Of a stretch of 64,000 nt of DNA, positions 1 through 8,132 are shown piece by piece. The stretch comes from JAEXOD01 sp964652025 (GTDB taxonomy: Bacteria > Bacteroidota > Ignavibacteria > Ignavibacteriales > Melioribacteraceae). The notes below the pieces were generated by a model. The model ran no database searches and was not told the DNA's origin. It saw nothing but the letters and a program-made list of their open reading frames with translations. Numbering within the stretch: position 1 is the first letter of the stretch; every line of letters starts with the position of its first letter. Made by a program: the position numbers and the translations under genes. Location: positions 310,001 to 374,000 of the forward strand of contig CAZYZX010000002.1 of NCBI GenBank assembly GCA_964652025.1, written 5' to 3'.

Positions 1-30
1 AATTTTAAAATTAAATTTTTAGGGTGCTTT

Positions 31-1140
31 ATGAAAAAAATACTTTACATAGTTTACTTTTTTTGCATTAACATTACGTTAATAGCCCAAAGCTCAAACT
101 ATTTTCCAGCTAATAATGGTTATGTTTGGAATTACAAAGTTACCCCTTTAGATTCTCTTGGAAACCCTAATTATAATCTTTCTACTGCTAGAATTGATAG
201 TTTTGTTACTACTGCAATTGCTTATAATAAAAACTCTAAAATAATACTTTCAAAAAACGGTCCTATTGCTACTATTAACACACAACCTTATTTGGATACT
301 TCTTTTGTTAATTTTGAAGGAAATATAGCTAATGTTTATTTTTCTATTATAAATTTAGATAGTCTTGCTATTGGAGATAGTTTAATTGGTGAAATTCCTC
401 CAGGAATGATGCAGCTATTTAACTTTATAAAATCTTTAACTGGTTGGTATCCAGTTTATAATTTTAGTGCTGCCGTTAATCAAACTACCACATTATTTCA
501 AAAGGATACAACTATTACAATAGATTCTGTTTCTATTCCATTAAGATTTTCGGTAAAATCTAAAAGATTAAACGATGAATCTTTACAAACTTATTTAGGT
601 ACTTTTACTTGTAAAAAATTTGAAATTTCTCTTACTATTAGTATTGTAGTTCAAGTATTGCCTCCACCATTTCCACCAGTTGTGTACGATTTGATAAAAT
701 TCCCAAGAACTGATTATATTGCATTAAATCATTGGGTATTGAAAGAATATATGCCAAATGTTTCTTCTACTAATGTACCCGGTTTTGACCTTCCTAAAGT
801 AACTATACCAGGATATATAATGGAAATTAATGAACCATTTACGAATGTTGAAGAAATAAAAGATTTAACCATTAATGGCTTTCAATTATTACAAAACTAT
901 CCAAATCCATTTAATCCAGAAACTAATATAACTTTTACTATGTCTCAAACGTCTAAAGTTAAGCTTATTATTAGCAATCTTTTAGGAGAACAATTTTTAT
1001 TATTAAATAACGAATTACAGCCAGGTATGTATAATATTAAATTTAATGCAACTAATTACAATTTAGGTAGTGGGGTTTATTTTTATTCCTTAATTACAAA
1101 TAATGGCGTTATAACAAAAAAAATGATTTTAATTAAATAA
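31..1140 (+). CDS. Exported protein with T9SS-type C-terminal sorting domain
   Basis: A 369-residue secreted protein. Residues 1-19 form a signal peptide (Lys-Lys, hydrophobic core, ending LIAQ). The last ~80 residues carry the Ignavibacteria-style type IX secretion sorting domain: NYPNPFNP at 289-296, then a beta-sandwich pattern ending in KKMILIK. Such domains direct proteins through the T9SS to the cell surface or medium, where they are usually cleaved. The middle, about 20-270, matches no family I recognise; it is rich in beta-prone stretches and has a proline cluster (LPPPFPPV) near 210. The ATG is 7 bases after a weak GGGTG. It ends 25 bases before the first pepF, so the two may be cotranscribed. 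Export is well supported; cargo function is unknown. Confidence 0.85.
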   Translation: MKKILYIVYFFCINITLIAQSSNYFPANNGYVWNYKVTPLDSLGNPNYNLSTARIDSFVTTAIAYNKNSKIILSKNGPIATINTQPYLDTSFVNFEGNIANVYFSIINLDSLAIGDSLIGEIPPGMMQLFNFIKSLTGWYPVYNFSAAVNQTTTLFQKDTTITIDSVSIPLRFSVKSKRLNDESLQTYLGTFTCKKFEISLTISIVVQVLPPPFPPVVYDLIKFPRTDYIALNHWVLKEYMPNVSSTNVPGFDLPKVTIPGYIMEINEPFTNVEEIKDLTINGFQLLQNYPNPFNPETNITFTMSQTSKVKLIISNLLGEQFLLLNNELQPGMYNIKFNATNYNLGSGVYFYSLITNNGVITKKMILIK

Positions 1141-1165
1141 ATTTAAAACTTTAAGAGGATAACAA

Positions 1166-3070
1166 ATGAAAAACAAATTATTTTATTCACTAACTACAAA
1201 GGTATTGTTTATTATGATTGGTATTACAATGTTATTAAGCACATCTACAAAAGCACAACAAAGCTTAGAGTTGCCAAAGCGCTCTGATATTGACCCAAAA
1301 TACACCTGGAACTTAACAGATATTTATAAAACTGAAGCAGATTGGCAAAAAGACTTTAACTTTGTTAAAGAAAATATGAATAAATATAATGAATTTAAGG
1401 GTAAAGTTGGTAAAGATGCAAATACCCTTTATAAATTATTAAAATTTGATGAAGAATTAAGTATTATTATTGGTAAACTTTATTTATATGCTTCACTTTC
1501 TAAAGATTTAGACCTTTCTGACCCCAAATATATGGCACTTTTTGAAAATATTAGTAATTTAGCTGCTCAAGTTGGCGCTGTTAGCTCTTTTGTTCGTCCG
1601 GAATTAGTTGCTATTCCAGAAAAAACTTTAGGCAAGTTTATGAAAGAAAATAAAGAGCTTGCTCTTTACAAAAAAATGTTTGATAATTTATATAGAACTA
1701 AACTTCATACATTATCACCAGAATCTGAAGAAATTATGGCTTTAGCCTCTCCTTTAACAGAAGTACCCTATAATTCTTTTAGCATGTTTACAGGTGCAGA
1801 TATTCAATATCCTTCTGTTAAAGCAGAAGATGGCGTTAATGATATTAAAATAAGCGATGGCAGATATTATGCAGCTCTTTATTCTACAGATCGTTCTTAC
1901 AGGGAGAGAGTTTACAAGGGTTTTTATCAACCATATAAGGATTATAAAAACACTTTATTAACAACCTTTACAGGTAATATTAAAGCTTTAATTTTTAATG
2001 CAAAAGCAAGAAAATATAAAAACACATTAGAGGCTTCACTTGATGCTAATAATATTCCAGTTGAAGTTTATGATAATTTAATTAAATCTGTAAACGAAAA
2101 CTTAAATGCTTTGCATAGATGGGCAGAATTAAAAAAACGTGTATTAAATTTACCAGATTTCCATCCATACGATACTTATGTTACTTTGTTCCCCTCAGTT
2201 AAAAAAGAGTATTCCTACGAAGCTGGTAAAGAACTTTGCATTAAAGCACTACAACCATTAGGTGAAGATTATATTAAAAACCTTACTTTTGCATTTGATA
2301 ACCGTTGGATTGACGTTTACGAAACACAAAATAAACGTAGTGGCGCTTACTCTTCGGGTACAACCTTTGGCGTTCATCCATATGTTTTATTAAACTGGAA
2401 CAACGAGCTTAATGACGTATTTACGTTAGCTCACGAAATGGGTCACAATATGCATTCTTATTACACTGGCAAATATCAACCTTATCCTTATGCAGGATAC
2501 TCGATATTTGTTGCAGAAGTTGCATCTACTACTAACGAAGCTTTGCTTTTAGATTATTTAATTAAAAATGCTACAACCAAAGAAGAAAAATTAGCCTTAA
2601 TTGAAAAACAATTAAATAACATTACAACTACTTTTTATCGCCAAACTGGTTTTGCTGAATTTGAAAAATTTGTGAACCAAAAAATGGAAGAAGGAGTTGC
2701 ATTAACACCCGATTTCTTAACCCAATCTTATAGAGACTTATATCAAAAATATTGGGGTCCTGCTATGATTACAGATGAAGAGGAAGGTTATACATGGGCA
2801 AGAATTCCTCACTTCTACTATAACTTTTATGTTTATCAGTATGCAACATCATATGCTGCAAGTCAAGCATTAGTTGCAAAAATTAAAGCAGAAGGACAAC
2901 CTGCAATTGATAAATATTTAGGTTTCTTAAAAGCTGGTAATTCTAAATATCCTATTGAAGTATTAAAAGATGCTGGCGTTGATATGACAACTGACGCTCC
3001 TATTAAAGCAGTTGTTAACAAAATGAATGAACTAATGGACGAAATGGAGAAATTACTTAACGAGAAATAA
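1166..3070 (+). CDS. pepF: Oligoendopeptidase F-type M3 metallopeptidase, exported
   Basis: A 634-residue zinc peptidase of family M3B. PepF enzymes cut oligopeptides of roughly 7-17 residues. The zinc motif HEMGH lies at 423-427, with the downstream helix carrying the third ligand (VAEVASTTNEALL). The conserved KRSGAYSSG and GVHPYVLLN segments precede it, and length is typical. Unlike the cytoplasmic lactococcal enzyme, this one starts with a hydrophobic signal peptide (about 12-30, ending TKAQQ), so it should act in the periplasm or outside. An AGAGGATAAC-like ribosome site (AAGAGGAT) precedes the ATG. An intrinsic terminator follows at once. A paralogue of almost equal length lies at 4155-6056 with its zinc motif at the same residue number. 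Confidence 0.93.
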   Translation: MKNKLFYSLTTKVLFIMIGITMLLSTSTKAQQSLELPKRSDIDPKYTWNLTDIYKTEADWQKDFNFVKENMNKYNEFKGKVGKDANTLYKLLKFDEELSIIIGKLYLYASLSKDLDLSDPKYMALFENISNLAAQVGAVSSFVRPELVAIPEKTLGKFMKENKELALYKKMFDNLYRTKLHTLSPESEEIMALASPLTEVPYNSFSMFTGADIQYPSVKAEDGVNDIKISDGRYYAALYSTDRSYRERVYKGFYQPYKDYKNTLLTTFTGNIKALIFNAKARKYKNTLEASLDANNIPVEVYDNLIKSVNENLNALHRWAELKKRVLNLPDFHPYDTYVTLFPSVKKEYSYEAGKELCIKALQPLGEDYIKNLTFAFDNRWIDVYETQNKRSGAYSSGTTFGVHPYVLLNWNNELNDVFTLAHEMGHNMHSYYTGKYQPYPYAGYSIFVAEVASTTNEALLLDYLIKNATTKEEKLALIEKQLNNITTTFYRQTGFAEFEKFVNQKMEEGVALTPDFLTQSYRDLYQKYWGPAMITDEEEGYTWARIPHFYYNFYVYQYATSYAASQALVAKIKAEGQPAIDKYLGFLKAGNSKYPIEVLKDAGVDMTTDAPIKAVVNKMNELMDEMEKLLNEK

Positions 3071-3078
3071 CAATTTAC

Positions 3079-3105
3079 GGGCAGGGTTACCTGCCCTATT
3101 TTTTT
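3079..3105 (+). terminator. Intrinsic terminator after the first pepF
   Basis: Seven-base GC-rich stem GGGCAGG (3079-3085) and CCTGCCC (3090-3096) with a four-base loop, followed by TATTTTTTT. It separates pepF from the GMP-reductase-like gene, whose AGAGGAG ribosome site starts six bases after the T-run. Confidence 0.9.
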
Positions 3106-3120
3106 AACAAAGAGGAGTTT

Positions 3121-4137
3121 ATGAAAATATACACCAAAGCCCAATTAAACGATTATTTCCTTTCTTTAACCTACGATGACATTAGCTTAATTCCACAAGA
3201 AGTTTCTGATTTAAGAAGTAGAACCGAAGCAGATACTACAACCAATTTTTTAGATCTTAAACTTAATGTACCTATAATTTCTAGCCCAATGGATACTGTT
3301 ACAGGCGTAGATATGGCTTTAGAGCTTAAGCAATTAGGTTGTTTAGGTGTTCTTAATAGATTTGATTCATCTTTGAAAGAGATTTTGGCAGATGAGGAAA
3401 CTTTTAACAAAATTGAAGCTGTATCTGTTTCTTTAACGGCAAACGATGAATTATTAGAAAAATTAGCAGAAAAACAAGTTATTGTTTGTGTAGATACTGC
3501 AAATGCTAATAATATTCACGTACTTAATATGTGCGAAAAAATTAAAACAAAATATAATCTTAAAGTTATAGTTGGTAATATAGCCGGTGGTGCTACTTTA
3601 AAGGATATTGTTAATGCAGGAGCTGATGCTATTAGGGTAGGAATTGGTGGCGGTAGCATGTGTACTACATCTGTTCAAACTGGTATTGGTATTGGTCAAG
3701 TCTCTTCTATTTTAGACGTTTATTTTAATCGTCAAATAAATAATCTTAAAATAGAAATTATTGCCGATGGTGGAATTAAAAGCCCAGGTGATGTTGCTAA
3801 AGCTATTGCTCTTGGTGCAGATACCGTTATGTTGGGTAGAATGCTTGCAGGTACTAAAGAAACACCAGGTGAAATTATTAAATACAATGGTCAACTTTGG
3901 AAAAAGTACCGCGGTTCTGCCTCTTTTGGTGTTAAAATGAAAGGAGAGTTTATTGAAGGCGAAGAGACTATGGTTCCTTATAAAGGTGCTGTTAAAAATG
4001 TAATTCATGCTATTTCGGATGGGCTTAAAAGCTCGATGAGCTATATGAATTGCCTTAATTTAGATAAATTACGTAAAACAGAATCCTTTGCAATTTTAAG
4101 TAATAGCTCGTATATCGAAAGACTTCCTAAACATTAA
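3121..4137 (+). CDS. guaC: GMP reductase / IMP dehydrogenase family protein (GMP reductase type)
   Basis: A 338-residue TIM-barrel enzyme of the IMPDH/GMPR family. GMP reductase converts GMP to IMP with NADPH; IMPDH runs IMP to XMP. Visible family marks are LTYDDISLIP at the N-terminus, PMDTVTG, VDTANA, the catalytic loop GGGSMCTTS with the thioimidate cysteine, IIADGGI, and KKYRGSAS. No CBS domain is inserted, and the flap after YRGSAS is short and lacks the Arg-Tyr pair IMPDH uses for hydrolysis. Both points favour GMP reductase. Oddities: Arg after CTT is Ser here, and YRGM is YRGS. AGAGGAG lies 3 bases before the ATG. It sits between two pepF paralogues, 17 bases upstream of the second. 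Family certain; reaction inferred. Confidence 0.8.
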   Translation: MKIYTKAQLNDYFLSLTYDDISLIPQEVSDLRSRTEADTTTNFLDLKLNVPIISSPMDTVTGVDMALELKQLGCLGVLNRFDSSLKEILADEETFNKIEAVSVSLTANDELLEKLAEKQVIVCVDTANANNIHVLNMCEKIKTKYNLKVIVGNIAGGATLKDIVNAGADAIRVGIGGGSMCTTSVQTGIGIGQVSSILDVYFNRQINNLKIEIIADGGIKSPGDVAKAIALGADTVMLGRMLAGTKETPGEIIKYNGQLWKKYRGSASFGVKMKGEFIEGEETMVPYKGAVKNVIHAISDGLKSSMSYMNCLNLDKLRKTESFAILSNSSYIERLPKH

Positions 4138-4154
4138 TTAATTTTGGATTTATT

Positions 4155-6056
4155 ATGAATAGAAAAAAAAGATTTTTTAATTTTATTTATTGTACTATGA
4201 TATCATTTTTATTATTACCTTTTTCAAATGTTAGCTTTGCACAAGAAATATCTGGCACACTACCAAAACATAGTGAAATAGAAGAACAATATACTTGGAA
4301 CCTTAAAGATATTTACCAAAGCGAAGACCTTTGGGAAAAAGATTTTGCAGATGTTGAAAACTCTTTATCAGAATATCAAAAATTTGTTGGTAAAGTTGGT
4401 AAAAGTGCAAAAAATTTATATGACCTGCTGAAATTTGATGAAAAAATTCAAATTAAATTAGATAAGTTATCTTTATATGCTAGTTTGGCAAAAGATTTAG
4501 ATTTATCAGATTCTAAATATTTGGCATTGGCAGATAGAGTTAGCACGCTTTCGGGTAAAGTGGCTGCCGCAAGTTCTTTTGTTAGACCAGAGTTAGTCGC
4601 AATTCCAAAAGATAAACTCGAAAAGTTTTTTAAGGAAATTAAAGAGTTAACCGTTTACAAACAGATGTTCGATAACCTTTATAGAACAAAAGAACACACT
4701 TTAACACCAGAATTAGAAAACATATTAGCGTTATCTTATCCTTTAATGGAAGTTCCTTCTAACACATTTAGTTTATTTACCGGTGCAGATATTCAATACC
4801 CAACTGTTGAAGGTGAATTTAATAAAGGAACCGTAAAGCTTTCTGCCGGTAGATATACTGCTGGGCTTTACTCTACTGATAGAGCCTATAGAGAACGTGT
4901 TTATAGAGGGTTTTATAAACCTTATATGGAGTATAAAAACACTTTATTAAGTGCTTTTTATGGTAATATAAAAGCATTGGTTTTTAATGCAAAAGCTCGT
5001 AAATATAAAAGCACTCGTGAAGCTGCTTTAAAGCCAAATAATATTCCCCTTTCTGTTTATGATAATTTAGTTAAAACCGTTAACGAAAATCTTTCTGTTC
5101 TTCATCGTTGGTGTAACTTAAAGAAAAAAATACTTAAATTAGATGATTTTCACCCTTACGATACTTATGTTACATTATTCCCTTCTGTTAAAAAAACTTA
5201 TCCTTATCCCGTAGGCAAGCAATTAGTTATTGATGCTTTAAAGCCATTAGGTGAAGAATATCAAAAAAATCTTTTAATGGCTTTTAATAACAGATGGATT
5301 GATGTTTACGAAACACAAAACAAAAGAAGCGGCGCTTACTCATCTGATGATGCTTACGGTGTTCACCCATATGTCTTACTAAACTATAACGACGAATTAA
5401 GCGATGTTTTTACTTTAGCCCACGAAATGGGGCATAACATGCATTCTTATTTTACTGTTACAACTCAACCTTTCCCTTATGCTAATTATTCTATTTTTGT
5501 TGCAGAAGTAGCATCTACAGCTAACGAAGCGTTTTTATTGGATTATTTAATTCAAAATGCTAAAACTAAAGAAGAAAAATTAGCTTTAATTGAAAAAGAA
5601 CTTAATAAAATTACCACAACATTTTTCCGTCAAACAAGGTTTGCAGAGTTTGAACAATTTGTTAATGAACAGGTAGAAGCAGGCGTTCCTTTAACCCCAG
5701 AATTTTTAACAAAATCTTATAAAGATATGTATCAAAAATATTGGGGTCCTTCTATGATTACAGACGAAGAGGAAGGATACACTTGGGCAAGAATTCCTCA
5801 CTTTTATTACAATTTTTACGTTTACCAATATGCTACTTCCTATGCTGCAAGCCAAGCTATTTTTGAAAAAATTAAAACCGAAGGACAACCAGCTATTGAT
5901 AAATTCTTAACTTTCCTTAAATCTGGTAGCTCAAAATATCCAATTGATGTTCTTAAAGATGCTGGCGTTGATATGAACTCTCCTGAACCAATTATTGCGG
6001 TTGTTAAAAGAATGAACCATTTAATGGATGAAATGGAAAAATTATTAAACGAATAA
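4155..6056 (+). CDS. pepF: Second oligoendopeptidase F-type M3 metallopeptidase, exported
   Basis: A 633-residue paralogue of the gene at 1166-3070, alignable along the whole length, with HEMGH again at 423-427. Shared segments include KRSGAYSS, GVHPYVLLN and EEGYTWARIPHFYYNFY. The signal peptide ends near AQEIS (about residue 31). Amino-acid differences are spread evenly and the DNA has diverged at many third positions, so the duplication is not recent. Both copies keep catalytic residues and signal peptides, suggesting two working exported peptidases that may differ in substrate. It follows the guaC-like gene by 17 bases and probably shares its transcript; a terminator follows. Confidence 0.93.
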   Translation: MNRKKRFFNFIYCTMISFLLLPFSNVSFAQEISGTLPKHSEIEEQYTWNLKDIYQSEDLWEKDFADVENSLSEYQKFVGKVGKSAKNLYDLLKFDEKIQIKLDKLSLYASLAKDLDLSDSKYLALADRVSTLSGKVAAASSFVRPELVAIPKDKLEKFFKEIKELTVYKQMFDNLYRTKEHTLTPELENILALSYPLMEVPSNTFSLFTGADIQYPTVEGEFNKGTVKLSAGRYTAGLYSTDRAYRERVYRGFYKPYMEYKNTLLSAFYGNIKALVFNAKARKYKSTREAALKPNNIPLSVYDNLVKTVNENLSVLHRWCNLKKKILKLDDFHPYDTYVTLFPSVKKTYPYPVGKQLVIDALKPLGEEYQKNLLMAFNNRWIDVYETQNKRSGAYSSDDAYGVHPYVLLNYNDELSDVFTLAHEMGHNMHSYFTVTTQPFPYANYSIFVAEVASTANEAFLLDYLIQNAKTKEEKLALIEKELNKITTTFFRQTRFAEFEQFVNEQVEAGVPLTPEFLTKSYKDMYQKYWGPSMITDEEEGYTWARIPHFYYNFYVYQYATSYAASQAIFEKIKTEGQPAIDKFLTFLKSGSSKYPIDVLKDAGVDMNSPEPIIAVVKRMNHLMDEMEKLLNE

Positions 6057-6077
6057 TATATTTATTTTTATGCTCTT

Positions 6078-6109
6078 AAAAAATCCCCTCAATTTATAAG
6101 GGGATTTTT
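6078..6109 (+). terminator. Intrinsic terminator after the second pepF
   Basis: Stem AAAATCCCCT (6080-6089) with AGGGGATTTT (6099-6108), nine-base loop, T-rich 3' side. Confidence 0.88.
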
Positions 6110-6212
6110 ATTTATATCAAAAGTAATCTTTCTTTCCTCTCTATTGAATTTAATAAAAAAAATTCTTAAATATGTAATCTAAATTTTTATAACTAATTAT
6201 AACAAGGGAAAT

Positions 6213-7760
6213 ATGCCAACAATTTGGGAAAAAATTTATCAATTTTTTACTCGTAAAGAAAAAGTTATACCTAAAGAGGGAAACAAAGCAGTAGAAAAGC
6301 AAAAAGCTATGGGCAAAATGTATGCTAGAGATAGAATTGAATACTTATTAGATGATGGATCTTTTCAAGAAATTGATTTATTTGTAGAACATAACACAAA
6401 AGATTTTGGATTAGACAAAAAAGACTTACCCGCTGATGGTGTTATAACCGGTACGGGAACAATTTATGGTCACCCTGTAGCAATTTTTGCACAAGATTTT
6501 ACTGTTGCAGGTGGCTCATTAGGCTTAATGCACGCTCGTAAAATTACTAAAATTATGGATTTAGCTATGAAAAATGGCATCCCATTAATTGGAATTAAAG
6601 ATAGTGGTGGTGCAAGAATTCAAGAAGGCGTTAATGCATTAGCTGGTTATGGAGAAATTTTTTATCGTAATACTTTGGCTAGCGGTGTTATTCCACAAAT
6701 TTCTGTTATTTTAGGTACTTGTGCTGGTGGTGCGGTTTACTCTCCTGCTTTAACAGATTTTGTTTTTGTAGTAGATAAAATTTCTAAAATGTTTATTACT
6801 GGACCCGAAGTTATTAAAACAGTTTTGGGTGAAGAAATTAGCATGGAAGATTTAGGCGGTGCTAAAGTTCAAACAGAAATTACCGGTAATGCTCACTTTT
6901 TTGCAAAATCCGAAATTGAATGCTTTGACCAAATTAGAAAACTTGTAACTTACATTCCTTGGAATAATAGAAAAAAAGCAGACCCGACGCAACCAAAAGA
7001 GCCCAAAATTCCTTTTGAAATTGATAAAATCTTTTCTAACGATTCTACAAAACCTTACGATATACGTAATATTATTAAAGCAGTTGCAGATGATAGCGAC
7101 TTTTTCGAAATTCAAGAAAGTTGGGCTGCTAATATAGTTATTGGTTTTGCTAGAATAAAAGGAAATACAGTTGGTATAGTTGGTAACCAACCTATGGTTT
7201 TAGCTGGTGTATTAGATGTGGATAGTAGCGATAAAGCTGCTCGCTTTATTCGTTATTGCGATGCTTTTAATATTCCTTTAATTACCTTTGTAGATTTACC
7301 CGGCTACTTACCTGGTATAGACCAAGAACATAATGGTGTTATTAGGCACGGAGCTAAATTACTTTATGCTTATAGCGAAGCTACCGTTCCAAAAATTACC
7401 GTTATTTTACGTAAGGCTTATGGTGGTGGTTATATTGCTATGTGTTCACGTCACTTAGCAGCAGATTTTGTTTATGCTTGGCCTACCGCAGAAATTGCTG
7501 TAATGGGTCCAGAAGGTGCTGCTAATATTATATTTAAAAACGAAATTCAAAACTCACCAGACCCTGAAGCTACTCGTAAAGAAAAAGTTAAAGAATATAC
7601 TGAAAAGTTTGCTAACCCTTATGTTGCTGCTCGAAACGGTCATATTGATGCTGTTATTGCTCCTGAAGATACTAGAAGATATTTAATCCATTCTCTCAAT
7701 CTTTTAGAAAATAAAAAAGATGAACGTCCATTTAAAAAACATGGCGTACCACCATTTTAG
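6213..7760 (+). CDS. Acyl-CoA carboxylase / decarboxylase carboxyltransferase subunit (PccB/MmdA family)
   Basis: A 515-residue crotonase-fold carboxyltransferase with two tandem domains. It moves CO2 between biotin and an acyl-CoA such as propionyl-/methylmalonyl-CoA. Family marks: GKMYARDRIEYLLDDGSF near the start, GGSLG and the first oxyanion hole KDSGGARIQEG (about 128-138), CAGGAVYSPAL, then in the second half PGYLPG and AYGGGY and the VMGPEGA block. Length matches PccB and MmdA. The next gene, 9 bases on, encodes the biotin carrier. No biotin carboxylase and no membrane decarboxylase beta subunit is in the window, so whether the pair works as a carboxylase or a decarboxylase cannot be decided here. 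The ATG follows CAAGGGAAAT. Confidence 0.92.
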   Translation: MPTIWEKIYQFFTRKEKVIPKEGNKAVEKQKAMGKMYARDRIEYLLDDGSFQEIDLFVEHNTKDFGLDKKDLPADGVITGTGTIYGHPVAIFAQDFTVAGGSLGLMHARKITKIMDLAMKNGIPLIGIKDSGGARIQEGVNALAGYGEIFYRNTLASGVIPQISVILGTCAGGAVYSPALTDFVFVVDKISKMFITGPEVIKTVLGEEISMEDLGGAKVQTEITGNAHFFAKSEIECFDQIRKLVTYIPWNNRKKADPTQPKEPKIPFEIDKIFSNDSTKPYDIRNIIKAVADDSDFFEIQESWAANIVIGFARIKGNTVGIVGNQPMVLAGVLDVDSSDKAARFIRYCDAFNIPLITFVDLPGYLPGIDQEHNGVIRHGAKLLYAYSEATVPKITVILRKAYGGGYIAMCSRHLAADFVYAWPTAEIAVMGPEGAANIIFKNEIQNSPDPEATRKEKVKEYTEKFANPYVAARNGHIDAVIAPEDTRRYLIHSLNLLENKKDERPFKKHGVPPF

Positions 7761-7769
7761 GAGAAAGTT

Positions 7770-8069
7770 ATGGAAAAATTAAATATCGATATGACTAATT
7801 ACGAAACTAAACTTACTAATAAGTTTAAAAATCGTAAAGTTTATAAACCAGTAGACCCAAAAGAAGTTACAACAAATATACCCGGTATTATTAACGAAAT
7901 TTTTGTAAAACCTGGTCAAAAAGTAAAAAAAGGCGAAAGTCTTTTAATTCTTGAAGCTATGAAAATGAAAAACCATATTGTTTCCACCCAAGATGGAGTT
8001 ATTAAATCTGTTTTAGTTTCAACTGGTGATATGGTTCCAAAAGACGCTGTTTTAATAAAATATGAATAG
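7770..8069 (+). CDS. Biotin carboxyl carrier protein (acyl-CoA carboxylase/decarboxylase)
   Basis: A 99-residue biotinyl-domain protein. The biotin site EAMKM is at 62-66, so Lys65 should carry biotin; flanking hairpin glycines (PGQKVKKGE, STGDMVPKD) fit the lipoyl/biotinyl fold. About 35 residues before the domain form a short linker that probably docks to the carboxyltransferase. It starts 9 bases after the carboxyltransferase with AGGAG just upstream, so the two are translated together. A strong bidirectional terminator follows. Confidence 0.92.
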   Translation: MEKLNIDMTNYETKLTNKFKNRKVYKPVDPKEVTTNIPGIINEIFVKPGQKVKKGESLLILEAMKMKNHIVSTQDGVIKSVLVSTGDMVPKDAVLIKYE

Positions 8070-8090
8070 TTTTAACATTAATTTAGAATA

Positions 8091-8121
8091 AAAAAAAAGA
8101 CGCCAAATGGCGTCTTTTTTT
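8091..8121. terminator. Bidirectional terminator between convergent genes
   Basis: Stem GACGCC (8099-8104) and GGCGTC (8109-8114), four-base loop, A8 on the left and T7 on the right. It can end transcripts from the biotin-carrier gene (+) and from the NagB/PIG-L gene (-). Confidence 0.92.
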
Positions 8122-8132
8122 GTTAATATTAA

